Assembly (NCBI RefSeq): GCF_001693385.1
Contig: NZ_CP016428.1
Coordinates: forward strand, 4,340,001 to 4,404,000
Source: Bradyrhizobium icense
GTDB lineage: Bacteria > Pseudomonadota > Alphaproteobacteria > Rhizobiales > Xanthobacteraceae
Reading direction: 5' to 3'
Length of the DNA: 64,000 nt
In this document: piece by piece, positions 9,788-18,885 of the stretch
How positions within the stretch are numbered: position 1 is the stretch's first letter
Layout: every line of letters begins with the position of its first letter
Program-made: the position numbers and the translations under genes
Notes under the pieces: generated by a model
What the model saw: the letters and a program-made list of their open reading frames with translations, nothing else
Database searches by the model: none
What the model was told of the DNA's origin: nothing

Positions 9788-10747
9788 TCAACCGTGTAGC
9801 GCAGCCCGCGCCGCCCTGAGCTTGGCAAAATCCTCACCCGCATGGTGCGACGAGCGGGTCAGCGGACTGGCCGACACCATCAGAAAACCCTTGGTATAGG
9901 CGACCTTCTCGTAGCCCGCGAATTCGTCCGGCGTCACGTAGCGCATGACGGCGTGGTGCTTGCGGGTCGGCTGCAGATACTGCCCGATGGTCAGGAAATC
10001 GACGTCCGCCGAGCGCAGATCGTCCATCACCTGCAGCACCTCGTGGCGCTCCTCGCCGAGGCCGACCATGATGCCTGACTTGGTGAAGATGGTGGGATCG
10101 ATTTCCTTGACCCGCTGCAACAGCCGGATCGAATGGAAGTAGCGCGCGCCCGGGCGTACCGTGAGATAACGCGCCGGCACGGTTTCCAGATTGTGGTTGA
10201 ACACGTCCGGCTTGGCCGCCGCGACCACCTCCAGCGCGCCTTCCTTGCGCAGGAAGTCGGGGGTGAGGATTTCGATGGTCGTGGTCGGGCAGCGCGCGCG
10301 AATGGCGCGAATCGTCTGCGCAAAGTGCTCGGCGCCGCCGTCGGCGAGATCGTCGCGATCGACCGAGGTCACCACGACATGAGTCAGCCCGAGCTTGAAG
10401 GTCGCCTCCGCGACATGTTCCGGCTCATTGGCGTCGAGCGCGCCGGGCATGCCGGTCTTGACGTTGCAGAACGCGCAGGCCCGCGTGCAGGTGTCCCCCA
10501 TGATCATGAAGGTGGCGTGCTTCTTGTCCCAGCACTCGCCGATATTCGGGCAGCCGGCCTCCTCGCAGACCGTGACGAGGCCGTTCTCCTTGACGATCTT
10601 CCTCGTGTCGGCATAGCCGCGGGTGTTCGGCGCGCGCACCCTGATCCAGTCCGGCTTCGGCGGCGATAGCGCATCCGGCCGGTTCACCTTTTCGGGGTGA
10701 CGCGGGCGAACCTGGTTCAGGGAGACGGTATCGACGAGGACGACCAT
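9788..10747 (-). CDS. lipA: Lipoyl synthase LipA
   Basis: Radical-SAM enzyme that inserts two sulfur atoms into octanoyl groups on 2-oxoacid dehydrogenases and the glycine cleavage system. It has both required iron-sulfur sites: the auxiliary cluster cysteines 61, 66 and 72 ([12 protein letters not shown]) and the radical-SAM CxxxCxxC at 87, 91 and 94 (CTRACAFC). Length is 319 residues from the ATG at 10747. The open frame extends to a GTG at 10774, but the extra nine residues are not typical, so I prefer the ATG. It is upstream of the COQ10-like gene in the same operon. Confidence 0.95.
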   Translation of the reverse strand: MVVLVDTVSLNQVRPRHPEKVNRPDALSPPKPDWIRVRAPNTRGYADTRKIVKENGLVTVCEEAGCPNIGECWDKKHATFMIMGDTCTRACAFCNVKTGMPGALDANEPEHVAEATFKLGLTHVVVTSVDRDDLADGGAEHFAQTIRAIRARCPTTTIEILTPDFLRKEGALEVVAAAKPDVFNHNLETVPARYLTVRPGARYFHSIRLLQRVKEIDPTIFTKSGIMVGLGEERHEVLQVMDDLRSADVDFLTIGQYLQPTRKHHAVMRYVTPDEFAGYEKVAYTKGFLMVSASPLTRSSHHAGEDFAKLRAARAALHG

Positions 10748-10874
10748 GTTAAGTCCGGAAAATTGCGAGAACACCTAGCTAATCCGTGTTGCTCGCGCCT
10801 GCAACTCTGTTGCGGAAACCTGCAACCTGGCCCGCGGAAGGCCCACAGGTCGGCCTCGCGAAACCCGGCAGATC

Positions 10875-11558
10875 GTGCAAGATAATGACGAATTTCACCC
10901 TTCCGCGAACGATTCTCACTTGAAAATAGTTCAAAACCCCAAGCCCGCCGAGGGCGCCGCCCCCCGGCTCGGCAAGCCGCTGAAACGCTCGTTTTTCGAC
11001 CGCAGCGTGCACGAGGTCGCGCCCGACCTGATCGGGGCAACGCTCCTGGTCGACGGCGTCGGCGGTATGATCGTGGAGGTCGAAGCCTATCACCATCTGG
11101 ACCCGGCCGCGCATTCATTTCGCGGACCGACACCGCGCAACCGGGTGATGTTCGGCCCGCCGGGTTTTGCCTATGTCTACCGCTCCTACGGCATCCACTG
11201 GTGCGCCAATTTCGTCTGCGAAGAGGAAGGTTCGGCCAGCGCCGTCCTGATACGCGCACTGCAACCGACCCATGGCATACCCGCGATGCGCCGCCGCCGC
11301 GGCCTCCAGGACGAGCGCGCGCTGTGCTCGGGCCCGGGCAAGCTCTGCGAGGCGCTCGGGATCACGATCAGGCACAGCGAGCTGCCGCTCGATCAGCCTC
11401 CGTTTGCGCTGCATGCGCGAGTCGGCAAGCCCGAGACCATTGTTGGAGTACGGATCGGAATTACAAAAGCGGTCGATCTGCCGTGGCGCTACGGATTGAA
11501 GGGGTCGAGGTTTTTGAGCAAGCGGTTTTTGACGGGGGAGCTGCATCAACATCAATAG
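10875..11558 (+). CDS. mpg: DNA-3-methyladenine glycosylase, AAG/MPG type
   Basis: Base-excision repair enzyme that removes alkylated purines. The 227-residue protein shows the AAG-family core: LIGATLLV, the catalytic-glutamate region [16 protein letters not shown], the intercalating-loop region [22 protein letters not shown], and [13 protein letters not shown]. The start is a GTG at 10875, giving a 35-residue polar leader before the conserved KRSFFDR; a shorter start is possible. The gene diverges from lipA (127 bp between starts) and its stop is followed within a few bases by a palindromic repeat element. Confidence 0.92.
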   Translation: MQDNDEFHPSANDSHLKIVQNPKPAEGAAPRLGKPLKRSFFDRSVHEVAPDLIGATLLVDGVGGMIVEVEAYHHLDPAAHSFRGPTPRNRVMFGPPGFAYVYRSYGIHWCANFVCEEEGSASAVLIRALQPTHGIPAMRRRRGLQDERALCSGPGKLCEALGITIRHSELPLDQPPFALHARVGKPETIVGVRIGITKAVDLPWRYGLKGSRFLSKRFLTGELHQHQ

Positions 11559-11560
11559 TT

Positions 11561-11672
11561 GTCATCCCCCGCGCATGCGGGGGATCCAGTACGCCGCGGC
11601 TTCTCGGTTCAATCATCGACGTCTCTGGGATACTGGGTCGCCCGGTCAAGCCGGGCGATGACAGCGAATGTG
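11561..11672. repeat. Palindromic REP/BIME-like intergenic element
   Basis: A 112-bp compound palindrome just after the mpg stop. Outer arms GTCATC and GATGAC close it. Inside lie two hairpins, CCCCGC-GCAT-GCGGGG (about 11566-11583) and CGCCCGG-TCAAG-CCGGGCG (about 11639-11667), and inner arms CCAGTA and TACTGG. Such double-hairpin units are scattered between genes in Bradyrhizobium and Rhodopseudomonas genomes (recollection, not a search). It may end the mpg transcript. Confidence 0.75.
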
Positions 11673-11689
11673 TGTCGGCGTTCCCGCGA

Positions 11690-12310
11690 CACGATGCGCC
11701 CGGGCTTTTGCAAATCGTTCGCCCCAGAAGTGAGAGGGCGCAGGGAATGCCGGGTGCTTGCTGCACCCGCGGTCCCGTGTGCAAATGCACTTAAGAGTGC
11801 GCGCACACGAGCATACAGGTACAGCCGGAGCAGCCCGGCATTCCCTGCGCAGTGGGTTTACGGCTTATGCCGCGCTCTCCTTGGAGACGAATTCCTCTTG
11901 CCTCCATCACTGACGAATTGACGGCTCGCATGCCACGGTTGGGCGCCTGCAAACCTCTGCCAGCTTGACACCAGCCACGGGCGCCGGGACCACACGGTTT
12001 TGCCGTACGCGGCTTCCCTCACCACAGACTTCAACCAGCCAAGTGCCTGCCGGCAGAAGGAATGGCGAAAGCGTTTAAGCGCCGTACGTCCTGCGCACTG
12101 TGTTCACTCACGGTAAAAACCGCCCTGCGAACACCTCTCGCGCCCGACGCTGCCGCGTCCACCGCAACCCGCCCCAACGTTCGTGACGATGGCCAACGCC
12201 CCTCTTCTTCGGGACGGGATGGCGGGAGTTGTAGAGGTGATTTGGGGTCAGCGCGAAGCGGAATATTTTTGCGGCGATGGCTGGACGGGGCAAATCAGCT
12301 TGAAGCTACA
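11690..12310. repeat. Long intergenic repeat-derived block, no credible gene
   Basis: About 620 bp with no convincing coding sequence, between mpg and the O-methyltransferase. A perfect 17-bp inverted repeat (11738-11754 and 11834-11850, GCGCAGGGAATGCCGGG and its complement) brackets 79 bp. The stretch that continues through about 12310 matches my memory of a sequence repeated many times in Bradyrhizobium genomes and often mis-annotated as short proteins. The short open frames here are overlapping, Arg/Cys-rich and lack ribosome-binding sites. Exact ends of the repeat are uncertain. Confidence 0.5.
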
Positions 12311-12499
12311 AGAGAAAATCGCGTATTCGCGCAGCGGCGCGGGACCTGTGATTTCAACTGCCTCTAGCAAGTGAGTAGGCAAACGTTGGCTTCCGAGCTT
12401 GAGCCAGTCCGAACATTCAAGGCCGCGAGCGCGATCCAGAACCGCCAATACGTGAGCCTGTCATTGTATGATATCAACATTGGCGGCAGGAGGAGCGCC

Positions 12500-13492
12500 A
12501 TGACAATTCCAGCGGAAAAGCTAATTCGGCTTGGTTTTGGTTTCGCGGTTTCCCAGGCACTGCGGGTTGTCGCGGATCTTGAGATTGCCGACCGACTAGC
12601 CGACGGCGAACAGAGCGTAGACGATCTGGCAGCGCAGACCAGCACCCACGCCGACGCGCTCTACAGAATCATGCGATTGCTGGCCGCCGAAGGAGTATTT
12701 CGTGAGACCTCCGAGCGTCGCTTCGGTCAAACTGAACTAAGTTCGTTGTTACGCTCTGATCAGCGATCGAGTCCGCGCGACCTGATCCGAATGATCAATA
12801 GCGAGCCATATCTGGCCTTCGCGCAGCTCGGCCATTCGGTGCAGACGGGCCTGCCAGCTTTTGACGAAACGTTTGGAAAATCCCGCTTCGATTGGCTGGC
12901 CGACCACCCGGCCGAAGCTGCGCTCTTCCAGAGCGCAATGATCGCCCTGAGCCAGGGTAGCAATGAAGCGGTTGCAGAGGCCTATGATTTCACGCCCTTT
13001 TCCAAAGTCGTGGACATCGGTGGCGGCCACGGGCAACTCCTGTCGGCCATCCTCGCGCGCCATCCGCATCTGTCGGGCGTACTCTACGACCTTCCATCGG
13101 GCATCGCGGCGGCGCGGGCAGGTGCCGGAGGTCATCTGCCCCGCACAGACTTTGTTGCCGGAGACTTCTTTGAATCTGTTCCAGCGGGCGCTGACGTCTA
13201 TGTGCTGAAGAAAGTTATCCACGACTGGAACGATGAAAAGGCGGTCATGATCCTGCGCAAATGTCGCGACGCCATGAAGTCGGACGGCAGGGTGCTGGTT
13301 GCGGAGACGATCGTTCATTCGGGCAACGAACCCGAATCGATCAAACTTATCGACGCCCAGATGTTGGTTGTGACCGGGGGCGTCGAGCGCACGGTGACTC
13401 AGTATGCTGCTCTATTCGAGGCGGCGGGTCTACGGTTTGAGCGCGTCATCCCAACTGTTCGGCCAATCTCCATTCTTGAGGCGCTCAGGTGA
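12500..13492 (+). CDS. SAM-dependent O-methyltransferase (plant/ActinoOMT type)
   Basis: A 330-residue class-I methyltransferase with the architecture of hydroxyindole/flavonoid-type O-methyltransferases: an N-terminal winged-helix dimerisation domain (about 15-95, ADLEIADRLADGEQSVDDLA), then a Rossmann domain with the SAM motif VDIGGGHGQLLSAIL, the acidic region LYDLPSG, and the motif KKVIHDWNDEKAVMILR, in which the His is the usual catalytic base. I chose the ATG at 12500 because AGGAGG lies seven bases upstream; the frame is open back to 12371 but with no ribosome-binding site. It stands alone after a repeat block and ends 3 bp from the convergent paoC stop. The substrate is unknown. Confidence 0.88.
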   Translation: MTIPAEKLIRLGFGFAVSQALRVVADLEIADRLADGEQSVDDLAAQTSTHADALYRIMRLLAAEGVFRETSERRFGQTELSSLLRSDQRSSPRDLIRMINSEPYLAFAQLGHSVQTGLPAFDETFGKSRFDWLADHPAEAALFQSAMIALSQGSNEAVAEAYDFTPFSKVVDIGGGHGQLLSAILARHPHLSGVLYDLPSGIAAARAGAGGHLPRTDFVAGDFFESVPAGADVYVLKKVIHDWNDEKAVMILRKCRDAMKSDGRVLVAETIVHSGNEPESIKLIDAQMLVVTGGVERTVTQYAALFEAAGLRFERVIPTVRPISILEALR

Positions 13493-13495
13493 GAG

Positions 13496-15610
13496 CTACA
13501 CGGTCAGCACATCTTCAATCCGGATCGGTAAGCTGCGCACGCGCTTGCCTGTGGCGTGAAAGACGGCGTTGGCGATGGCGGGGGCCATGCCGACAAGCGC
13601 GATCTCGCCGAGGCCTTTGACACCAAGAGCATTGACGTGTGGATCTGTCTCCTCGACGAAGTGCGCTTCAAGCTGGGGAATGTCGAGATTCACGGGCAGC
13701 AGGTAATCGGCCATATGGGCGTTGACCGGGCGGCCGTCGCGCGGATCGAGGACAGTGCGTTCCATCAGCGCCATGCCCATCCCCCCGATCATGCCGCCAA
13801 TGCATTGGCTCCTCGCAAGTCGCGGATTGACGACGCGGCCGATGCCATAGGCGCCCATGGCGCGGCGCAGCCGGATCGTGCCGACATCGGGATCGACGGC
13901 CACCTCCGCAAATACAGCTCCAAAGGAGTGCATCGAAAATCGGGCCGCGACATCGGGATCGCGCTGAGCCGAAGCCGTAGCCTCGATGGGTCGGCCGTCC
14001 TGAGGGCGCTTTGCGGCTTCCTGCTGCACGGCCAGGCAGGCGGCGCGGATCGCAGAACCTACCGAGGCCATCGTCCATGAGCCGCCATGGGATGGGGCCG
14101 GCGGATAGTCAGAGCGGCCGAGGCTGAAGCGCACCCGTTCAACAGGCAGTCCCAGCGTCTCGGCGGCGATCTGCGTCATCGACGTGTAGGTGCCGGGACC
14201 CATGTCGCTTGCCGCGACTTCAACTTCGGCCGTGCCGTCCGGGAGCAGCCGCGCCCGCGCGTTCGCCGGCGCATGGAAGGCCGGATAGCTCGCCGATGCC
14301 ACGCCCATGCCGACCAGCAGCCGGCCATCGCGCATCGAACGAGGTTCAGGTACCCGCCGCGACCAGCCGAAACGTTCGGCGGCAAGGTCATGGCATTTCA
14401 TCAGCGACCGGCTGGAGAACGGCTTGTTCTCGCCCTCATCGATCGCCGGCTCGTTGCGGCGCCGCAGATCGATCGGATCGATTCCGAGCTTGTACGACAG
14501 TTCATCCACGGCACATTCGAGCGCAAAGACACCGCTTGCCTCACCGGGGCCGCGCATGTGGTTCGGGGTGCCGATATCGAGTGGCAGCAGCCGATAGCGG
14601 GTCCGCACGTTCGGCGTGGAGTACAGGAAGCTCGTGACCGAGGTCAGGGCCTCCATGAATTCTTCGTAGCGGCTCGTCTCGCCGGTGCCCTCGTGCACAA
14701 TGCTGGTGAGCTTGCCGTCCGCCGTGGCCCCGAGAGCCATTCGCTGCAGGGTGCGGGGCCGGTGGCCCGTCATGAAGAACATCTGCTTGCGCGTGAGAAC
14801 GAGCTTGACGGGACGTCCCACCTGTCGCGCCGCTATGGCCGCAAGCGTCACATGCGGCCACGTCCTGAGCGACGTGCCGAAGGCACCGCCGATAAACGGA
14901 CAGATCACCTGTACGTTCTCCGGCGGCAGGCCGAACACGGCTGCGATCTCGGCCTGTTCGTTGACGACGAACTGGCTCTTGCTCCACAGCGTCAGCCGAT
15001 TGCCATTCCAGGCCGCGACAGTGGCGTGCGGCTCCATTGGATTGTGGTTCTCGCGCGCGATTTCATAGATCTCGTCGACCTTCACCGGCGCGTCCGCGAG
15101 AGCGCTGTCGGCACTGCCGCGCGCGGTGTCGGCCGGCAGTCTCGCGTCCGGCTGCTTCCCGGCTTCCGGAACGACAGGTTGGGCTTTTGGGTCGGCAGGA
15201 TCAACGAGCGGCCGCTCGGCCGCGTAGGAGATGCGCAGCGCCGCAGCCGCGCGTTCCGCCTGGTCGAGCGTATCGGCGACGACGATCGCGACCGGTTGCC
15301 CGTAGAAGCGCACGTGGTCGTCCTGCAGCACATGCAGCCGCTCGCCTGTCGCCGGATCGATATAGCTCTTGTGGGGTGCGTATGGCAGGCGTGGCGCATT
15401 GCGATGGGTGATGACAGCAACGACTCCCGGCATCTTCTCAACCGGCCCGGTCTCGATACCGGTCACGCGACCGAGACCCACCGTGGCACCGACGATCACC
15501 GCATGGGCCTGGCCGCCCTGGTTGAAATCGGCCGCATAGCGGGCCGCGCCAGTGACCTTGGCACGACCATCCACGCGCGGCAGCGGCTTTCCGATCACGT
15601 TGGTCGTCAT
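13496..15610 (-). CDS. paoC: Molybdopterin-binding subunit of aldehyde/xanthine oxidoreductase (PaoC-like)
   Basis: Catalytic molybdenum-cofactor subunit of a xanthine-oxidase-family hydroxylase, 704 residues. Seen are the N-terminal a/b-hammerhead domain (GKPLPRVDGRAKVTGAARYAADF), molybdopterin-contacting loops such as CPFIGGAFGTSL and RGPGEASGVFALE, and near the C-terminus the conserved catalytic Glu in KGLGEIALVG. With the FAD and 2Fe-2S subunits upstream it forms a PaoABC-type three-subunit periplasmic aldehyde oxidoreductase. It overlaps the FAD-subunit gene by four bases (ATGA). The maturation factor PaoD/XdhC, often the fourth gene, is not found after it; a convergent methyltransferase follows instead. 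Confidence 0.92.
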   Translation of the reverse strand: MTTNVIGKPLPRVDGRAKVTGAARYAADFNQGGQAHAVIVGATVGLGRVTGIETGPVEKMPGVVAVITHRNAPRLPYAPHKSYIDPATGERLHVLQDDHVRFYGQPVAIVVADTLDQAERAAAALRISYAAERPLVDPADPKAQPVVPEAGKQPDARLPADTARGSADSALADAPVKVDEIYEIARENHNPMEPHATVAAWNGNRLTLWSKSQFVVNEQAEIAAVFGLPPENVQVICPFIGGAFGTSLRTWPHVTLAAIAARQVGRPVKLVLTRKQMFFMTGHRPRTLQRMALGATADGKLTSIVHEGTGETSRYEEFMEALTSVTSFLYSTPNVRTRYRLLPLDIGTPNHMRGPGEASGVFALECAVDELSYKLGIDPIDLRRRNEPAIDEGENKPFSSRSLMKCHDLAAERFGWSRRVPEPRSMRDGRLLVGMGVASASYPAFHAPANARARLLPDGTAEVEVAASDMGPGTYTSMTQIAAETLGLPVERVRFSLGRSDYPPAPSHGGSWTMASVGSAIRAACLAVQQEAAKRPQDGRPIEATASAQRDPDVAARFSMHSFGAVFAEVAVDPDVGTIRLRRAMGAYGIGRVVNPRLARSQCIGGMIGGMGMALMERTVLDPRDGRPVNAHMADYLLPVNLDIPQLEAHFVEETDPHVNALGVKGLGEIALVGMAPAIANAVFHATGKRVRSLPIRIEDVLTV

Positions 15611-16584
15611 GCGGCTTCTCCCGTCATTTCAAGAGCGCGGACGATCGTCCGGGGCAGGAGTTCGAGCTTGTAATGATTGCCCGACAACGGACGGGCCCCT
15701 TCGAGCGCCAGCCGGGCGGCTGTTTCGAAGATTTTACGATCCGGTGCCTTGCCGATCAGCGCGTTCTCCACCGTGCGCAGACGCCACGGCCGAGTGCCCA
15801 CGCCGCCGACAGCGAGCCGCGCCCGACGGATCACGCCGTCCTCGACATCCAGTGCGGCTGCGGCGGATACGAGCGCGAACTCGTAAGAAGCGCGGTCGCG
15901 CACCTTGAGATAGCGCGCCCGCCGGCTGAACGGACCGCCGGGGACCCGCACCGCGAGGATGAGCTCGCCAGGCAGCAGCGTTTGTTCGAGATGCGGCGTA
16001 TCGCCTGGCAAGCGAAACAGTTCCTCGACCGGAAAGGTGCGCTCGCCCCGCGGCCCCCTCACCTGCATCGTGGCATCGAGCGCGACCAGCGCGACGGCAA
16101 CGTCCGAAGGATGCGTTGCCACGCAATGATTGCTCGTGCCCAGAATGGCGTGCCCGGCATTGAGGCCATCGATTGCGGCGCAGCCGGAGTTCGGGGTGCG
16201 TTTGTTGCAGGGCGCATCGTGCATCCGGAAATAGGGGCAGCGCACGCGCTGGAGCAGGTTGCCGCCGATGGAAGCCATGTTGCGCAATTGCGGCGAGGCG
16301 CCCTCGATCAGGCTTTCGGCGACGAGCGGGTGCAGGCGCTGCACGCCCGCGTGGGCGGCAACATCGGCCATGCGGGCGAGCGCACCGATCACGAGAACGG
16401 AGCCCTCGATACGGATTTCGGAAAGCGGGAGCGTGTTGATGTCGACAAGATTCGCCGGCTGCTCCACCTCCTCGCGCATGAGGTCGATCAACGTCGTGCC
16501 GCCGGCGATGAAACGTCGGCCGGATGATGCGGCGGCGATGGCGGCCTGAACAGAGGTCACCTTCTCGAGCGTGAATGGAAGCAT
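15607..16584 (-). CDS. paoB: FAD-binding subunit of aldehyde oxidoreductase (PaoB-like)
   Basis: Middle electron-transfer subunit, 325 residues from the ATG at 16584, which lies 2 bases after the paoA stop. FAD-binding signatures are RFIAGGTTLIDLM near the N-terminus and the region around ASIGGNLLQRVRC. The cysteine pattern CPYFRMHDAPCNKRTPNSGC is the extra motif that in E. coli PaoB binds a [4Fe-4S] cluster, placing this protein in the PaoB branch rather than with xanthine dehydrogenase. The open frame continues to 16668 but the extra residues overlap paoA and are not conserved in style. Confidence 0.92.
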   Translation of the reverse strand: MLPFTLEKVTSVQAAIAAASSGRRFIAGGTTLIDLMREEVEQPANLVDINTLPLSEIRIEGSVLVIGALARMADVAAHAGVQRLHPLVAESLIEGASPQLRNMASIGGNLLQRVRCPYFRMHDAPCNKRTPNSGCAAIDGLNAGHAILGTSNHCVATHPSDVAVALVALDATMQVRGPRGERTFPVEELFRLPGDTPHLEQTLLPGELILAVRVPGGPFSRRARYLKVRDRASYEFALVSAAAALDVEDGVIRRARLAVGGVGTRPWRLRTVENALIGKAPDRKIFETAARLALEGARPLSGNHYKLELLPRTIVRALEMTGEAA

Positions 16585-16586
16585 GG

Positions 16587-17213
16587 TCAGGCCCTCTTGG
16601 CCGCGTCGGCGACCGCAGCGACGATGCCCGGATAGGCGCCGCAGCGGCAGATATTGCCGCTCATCCAAAACCTGATTTCATCCGGCGAACCTGCATGGCC
16701 TTCCGCGATGCAGCCTATTCCCGACATGATCTGTCCGGGGGTGCAGAAGCCGCACTGCAAACCGTCGTGCTCGACGAACGCAGCCTGGAGCGGATGAAGC
16801 TCGCCATTTGTTTCAAGGCCCTCGATCGTCTTGATCTCGGCCCCGTCATGCATCGCAGCCAGCGTCAGGCAGGAGACGATCCGCCTGCCGTTGAGAAGGA
16901 CGGTGCAAGCACCGCAGGCGCCCTGATTGCACCCCTTCTTCGTGCCGGTGAGATCGAGCGTCTCGCGCAGCACATCGAGCAGTGAGCGGCGGGGATCCAG
17001 GTCAAGCTCATGCTGACTGCCGTTGACGACCAGGCGGACCCGTCCCGGAGATGTGGCGGGAGACCGTTCAGAGATGGGTTGCGCGGCGACTTCCGATGCC
17101 GCCGCGAGAGTGACCACTCCCCCGACCGTAAGCAGGATCGAACGGCGCGATAATCCGCCATGCCGTTCTTCAGTCTCAACAGCACCGTCGGTGAACGGCT
17201 CATCGTTTCTCAT
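16587..17213 (-). CDS. paoA: 2Fe-2S subunit of aldehyde oxidoreductase with Tat signal (PaoA-like)
   Basis: Small iron-sulfur subunit, 208 residues. A twin-arginine export signal is visible at about 23-48 (SRRSILLTVGG, then a hydrophobic run ending ASEVAAQ), so the folded holo-complex is predicted to be periplasmic. The plant-ferredoxin-type cluster ligands are in GCNQGACGACTVLLNG plus the later SC; the second cluster ligands are in CGFCTPGQ and ICRCGAYPG. It is the first gene of paoABC. The 182 bp upstream, between it and the AraC-type gene, should contain the promoter. Confidence 0.93.
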   Translation of the reverse strand: MRNDEPFTDGAVETEERHGGLSRRSILLTVGGVVTLAAASEVAAQPISERSPATSPGRVRLVVNGSQHELDLDPRRSLLDVLRETLDLTGTKKGCNQGACGACTVLLNGRRIVSCLTLAAMHDGAEIKTIEGLETNGELHPLQAAFVEHDGLQCGFCTPGQIMSGIGCIAEGHAGSPDEIRFWMSGNICRCGAYPGIVAAVADAAKRA

Positions 17214-17395
17214 GGTCGTCTGCTCGCTTGCTTGTTGGGGTAAGGATCGTTCGCCGATTGCGACGAGATGGCGCCAAAATTCCTCTTCGATGCTCGGAAG
17301 CGGCCCCGCGAACTAAGCATGAACCTAGCGGGGTGTACCGTTCGGATATTGCGGCGACTATCGCGGTCTTGCGATGAAGTGCCGCCGGGCACTTC

Positions 17396-18250
17396 CTACA
17401 GAGCGCGTCGGAACGCCGATGGCGTCACGCCGACGATCGTTCGGAAAGCCGCCGTGAAGGCTGACGGCGTCTCGTAACCGACTGCAAGCGCGACCTCCGT
17501 GACGCTCAGGCCTGAATGGGCGAGAAGCTCGCGGGCGCGGCGCATGCGTTGTGCTGTCAACCATGCATGCGGGGTCTGGCCGGTCGACTGCCGAAATGCA
17601 GTGCAGAAGTGGAAGCGGCTCAAGCCGACAAGCGTGGCAAGTTCGCCGAGCCCGATAGGCTGTTCGAGGTTCTCTCGCATAAACGTCGTGACACGCCGCA
17701 CCTGCCAGTCAGCAAGCCCGCCCTTTCTGACCTGAGCAGGCAAGCTGCCAAATGATGAATGCTCGCGGATCAGCCGCGCGCAAAGGAGGTCGATCGCCTG
17801 CTCCACGAACAGACGGGACGATGCACTGTCCCGCGCCGCCTCGTGGCTGAGAATTTCAAGCAGCCCTGCCGCCGCAGGATCGGCGAAAGCAACACGCGGA
17901 AGAATCTCGATACGTCTTCCGCCTGCAATCTCGTCGGCGCATGCCTGGAGGCGCTCCTGAGTGAGGTAGACATGCGAAACGACCACGGGGCCAGCAATAT
18001 TCCAGTGGCCATCAACGCCTTTCGGAATGAGGGTGAAGGCTTTCGGGTTGGTCCGGGATGTCAGGCACTTGTTCTCGATCCGCCAGGATATCTCGTGCTG
18101 TCCTTCGTAGCAGCCGACCGCAACGTATCCAGCCACGCCGCGCATGTAATCCTCTTGCAGCCCACCATGCGCCCACTTCCGCGTCAGCCGCGTATCACCA
18201 TGCAAAACCTCAGGCACCAACATCGGTGGCTCGTCCAAGATGCGCGCCAT
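17396..18250 (-). CDS. AraC-family transcriptional regulator
   Basis: DNA-binding regulator with two C-terminal helix-turn-helix units: IGLGELATLVGLSRFHFCTAF (split here for length: about 205-225 of this model) and VTEVALAVGYETPSAFTAAFR near the end. The N-terminal part is a sensor of unknown ligand. It lies on the same strand upstream of paoABC and is a reasonable candidate for controlling it. The start is uncertain: I use the ATG at 18250 (284 aa). The same frame extends to a TTG at 18355, preceded by GAGGAAAG. A helical segment (RRMIQAVCADLQ) in another frame just upstream hints at a possible frameshift. Confidence 0.82.
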   Translation of the reverse strand: MARILDEPPMLVPEVLHGDTRLTRKWAHGGLQEDYMRGVAGYVAVGCYEGQHEISWRIENKCLTSRTNPKAFTLIPKGVDGHWNIAGPVVVSHVYLTQERLQACADEIAGGRRIEILPRVAFADPAAAGLLEILSHEAARDSASSRLFVEQAIDLLCARLIREHSSFGSLPAQVRKGGLADWQVRRVTTFMRENLEQPIGLGELATLVGLSRFHFCTAFRQSTGQTPHAWLTAQRMRRARELLAHSGLSVTEVALAVGYETPSAFTAAFRTIVGVTPSAFRRAL

Positions 18251-18885
18251 CTCAGCGGCAGCGTCGGGACGTGAGCGATCCGCTGCAGATCGGCGCAGAC
18301 CGCCTGGATCATCCGGCGTAGCCCTGCTTCGGGAACGGAACAGCCGCTGGTCCAACTGCTTTCCTCGTCGAGCTGCTGCACATTTGCAACGCCATTATGC
18401 AAAATGCCGGAGCCGCTGTGTAGAAAAACGTCTGCGACAATCCTGACGCCGGTTGTCTGCCTACAAATTGGTCACCCCATGATCGTGCAGTTCGGGCGAG
18501 GCCTCGATCCGATCGGGCGGGGATCCGTATGCGCGCTCGAGCAAAACCCGACATCATCGCAAGCGCGCGGATCGGCGCACCGAGGCAGTGGAACTGCGAC
18601 GGCGGTTGAATAACCCGAATTCCCCGAGCAGTCGTTTCGAATTGAACTGAAATGGTAGACATCGCCGTAACGTTGCGCATCGCTATTTCAACAATCGCAA
18701 CATCGACTCAATCCCGTCACGACACGCCCACGTTGAATACGTAAGTGTGGTCTGCTGTTTCGCTTTGCGAAAAGTGAAGTGCTCAGGAATTGTACTGCGT
18801 CGAACACGTGGAACGCGCAGCGTAATGCTGCAACCACGGAGCCACCACACAGCAACAGAAACTTCAAGAGAAAAGGAGCTGTACA
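18251..18885. other. 635-bp intergenic region, divergent promoters
   Basis: Separates the AraC-type gene (leftward) from the RTX glycanase (rightward). The short open frames in it on both strands overlap each other and look non-coding. The only clear signal is AAGGAG at 18873-18878, the ribosome-binding site of the glycanase gene. The region just before it is richer in A and T than its surroundings, as expected of a promoter, but no sigma-70 pair stands out. Confidence 0.4.

Noticed and set aside
18309..18680. 123-codon minus-strand frame upstream of the AraC-type gene
   Set aside because: No domain and no ribosome-binding site; it could mark a frameshifted N-terminus of the regulator, but the evidence is too thin to report as a gene.
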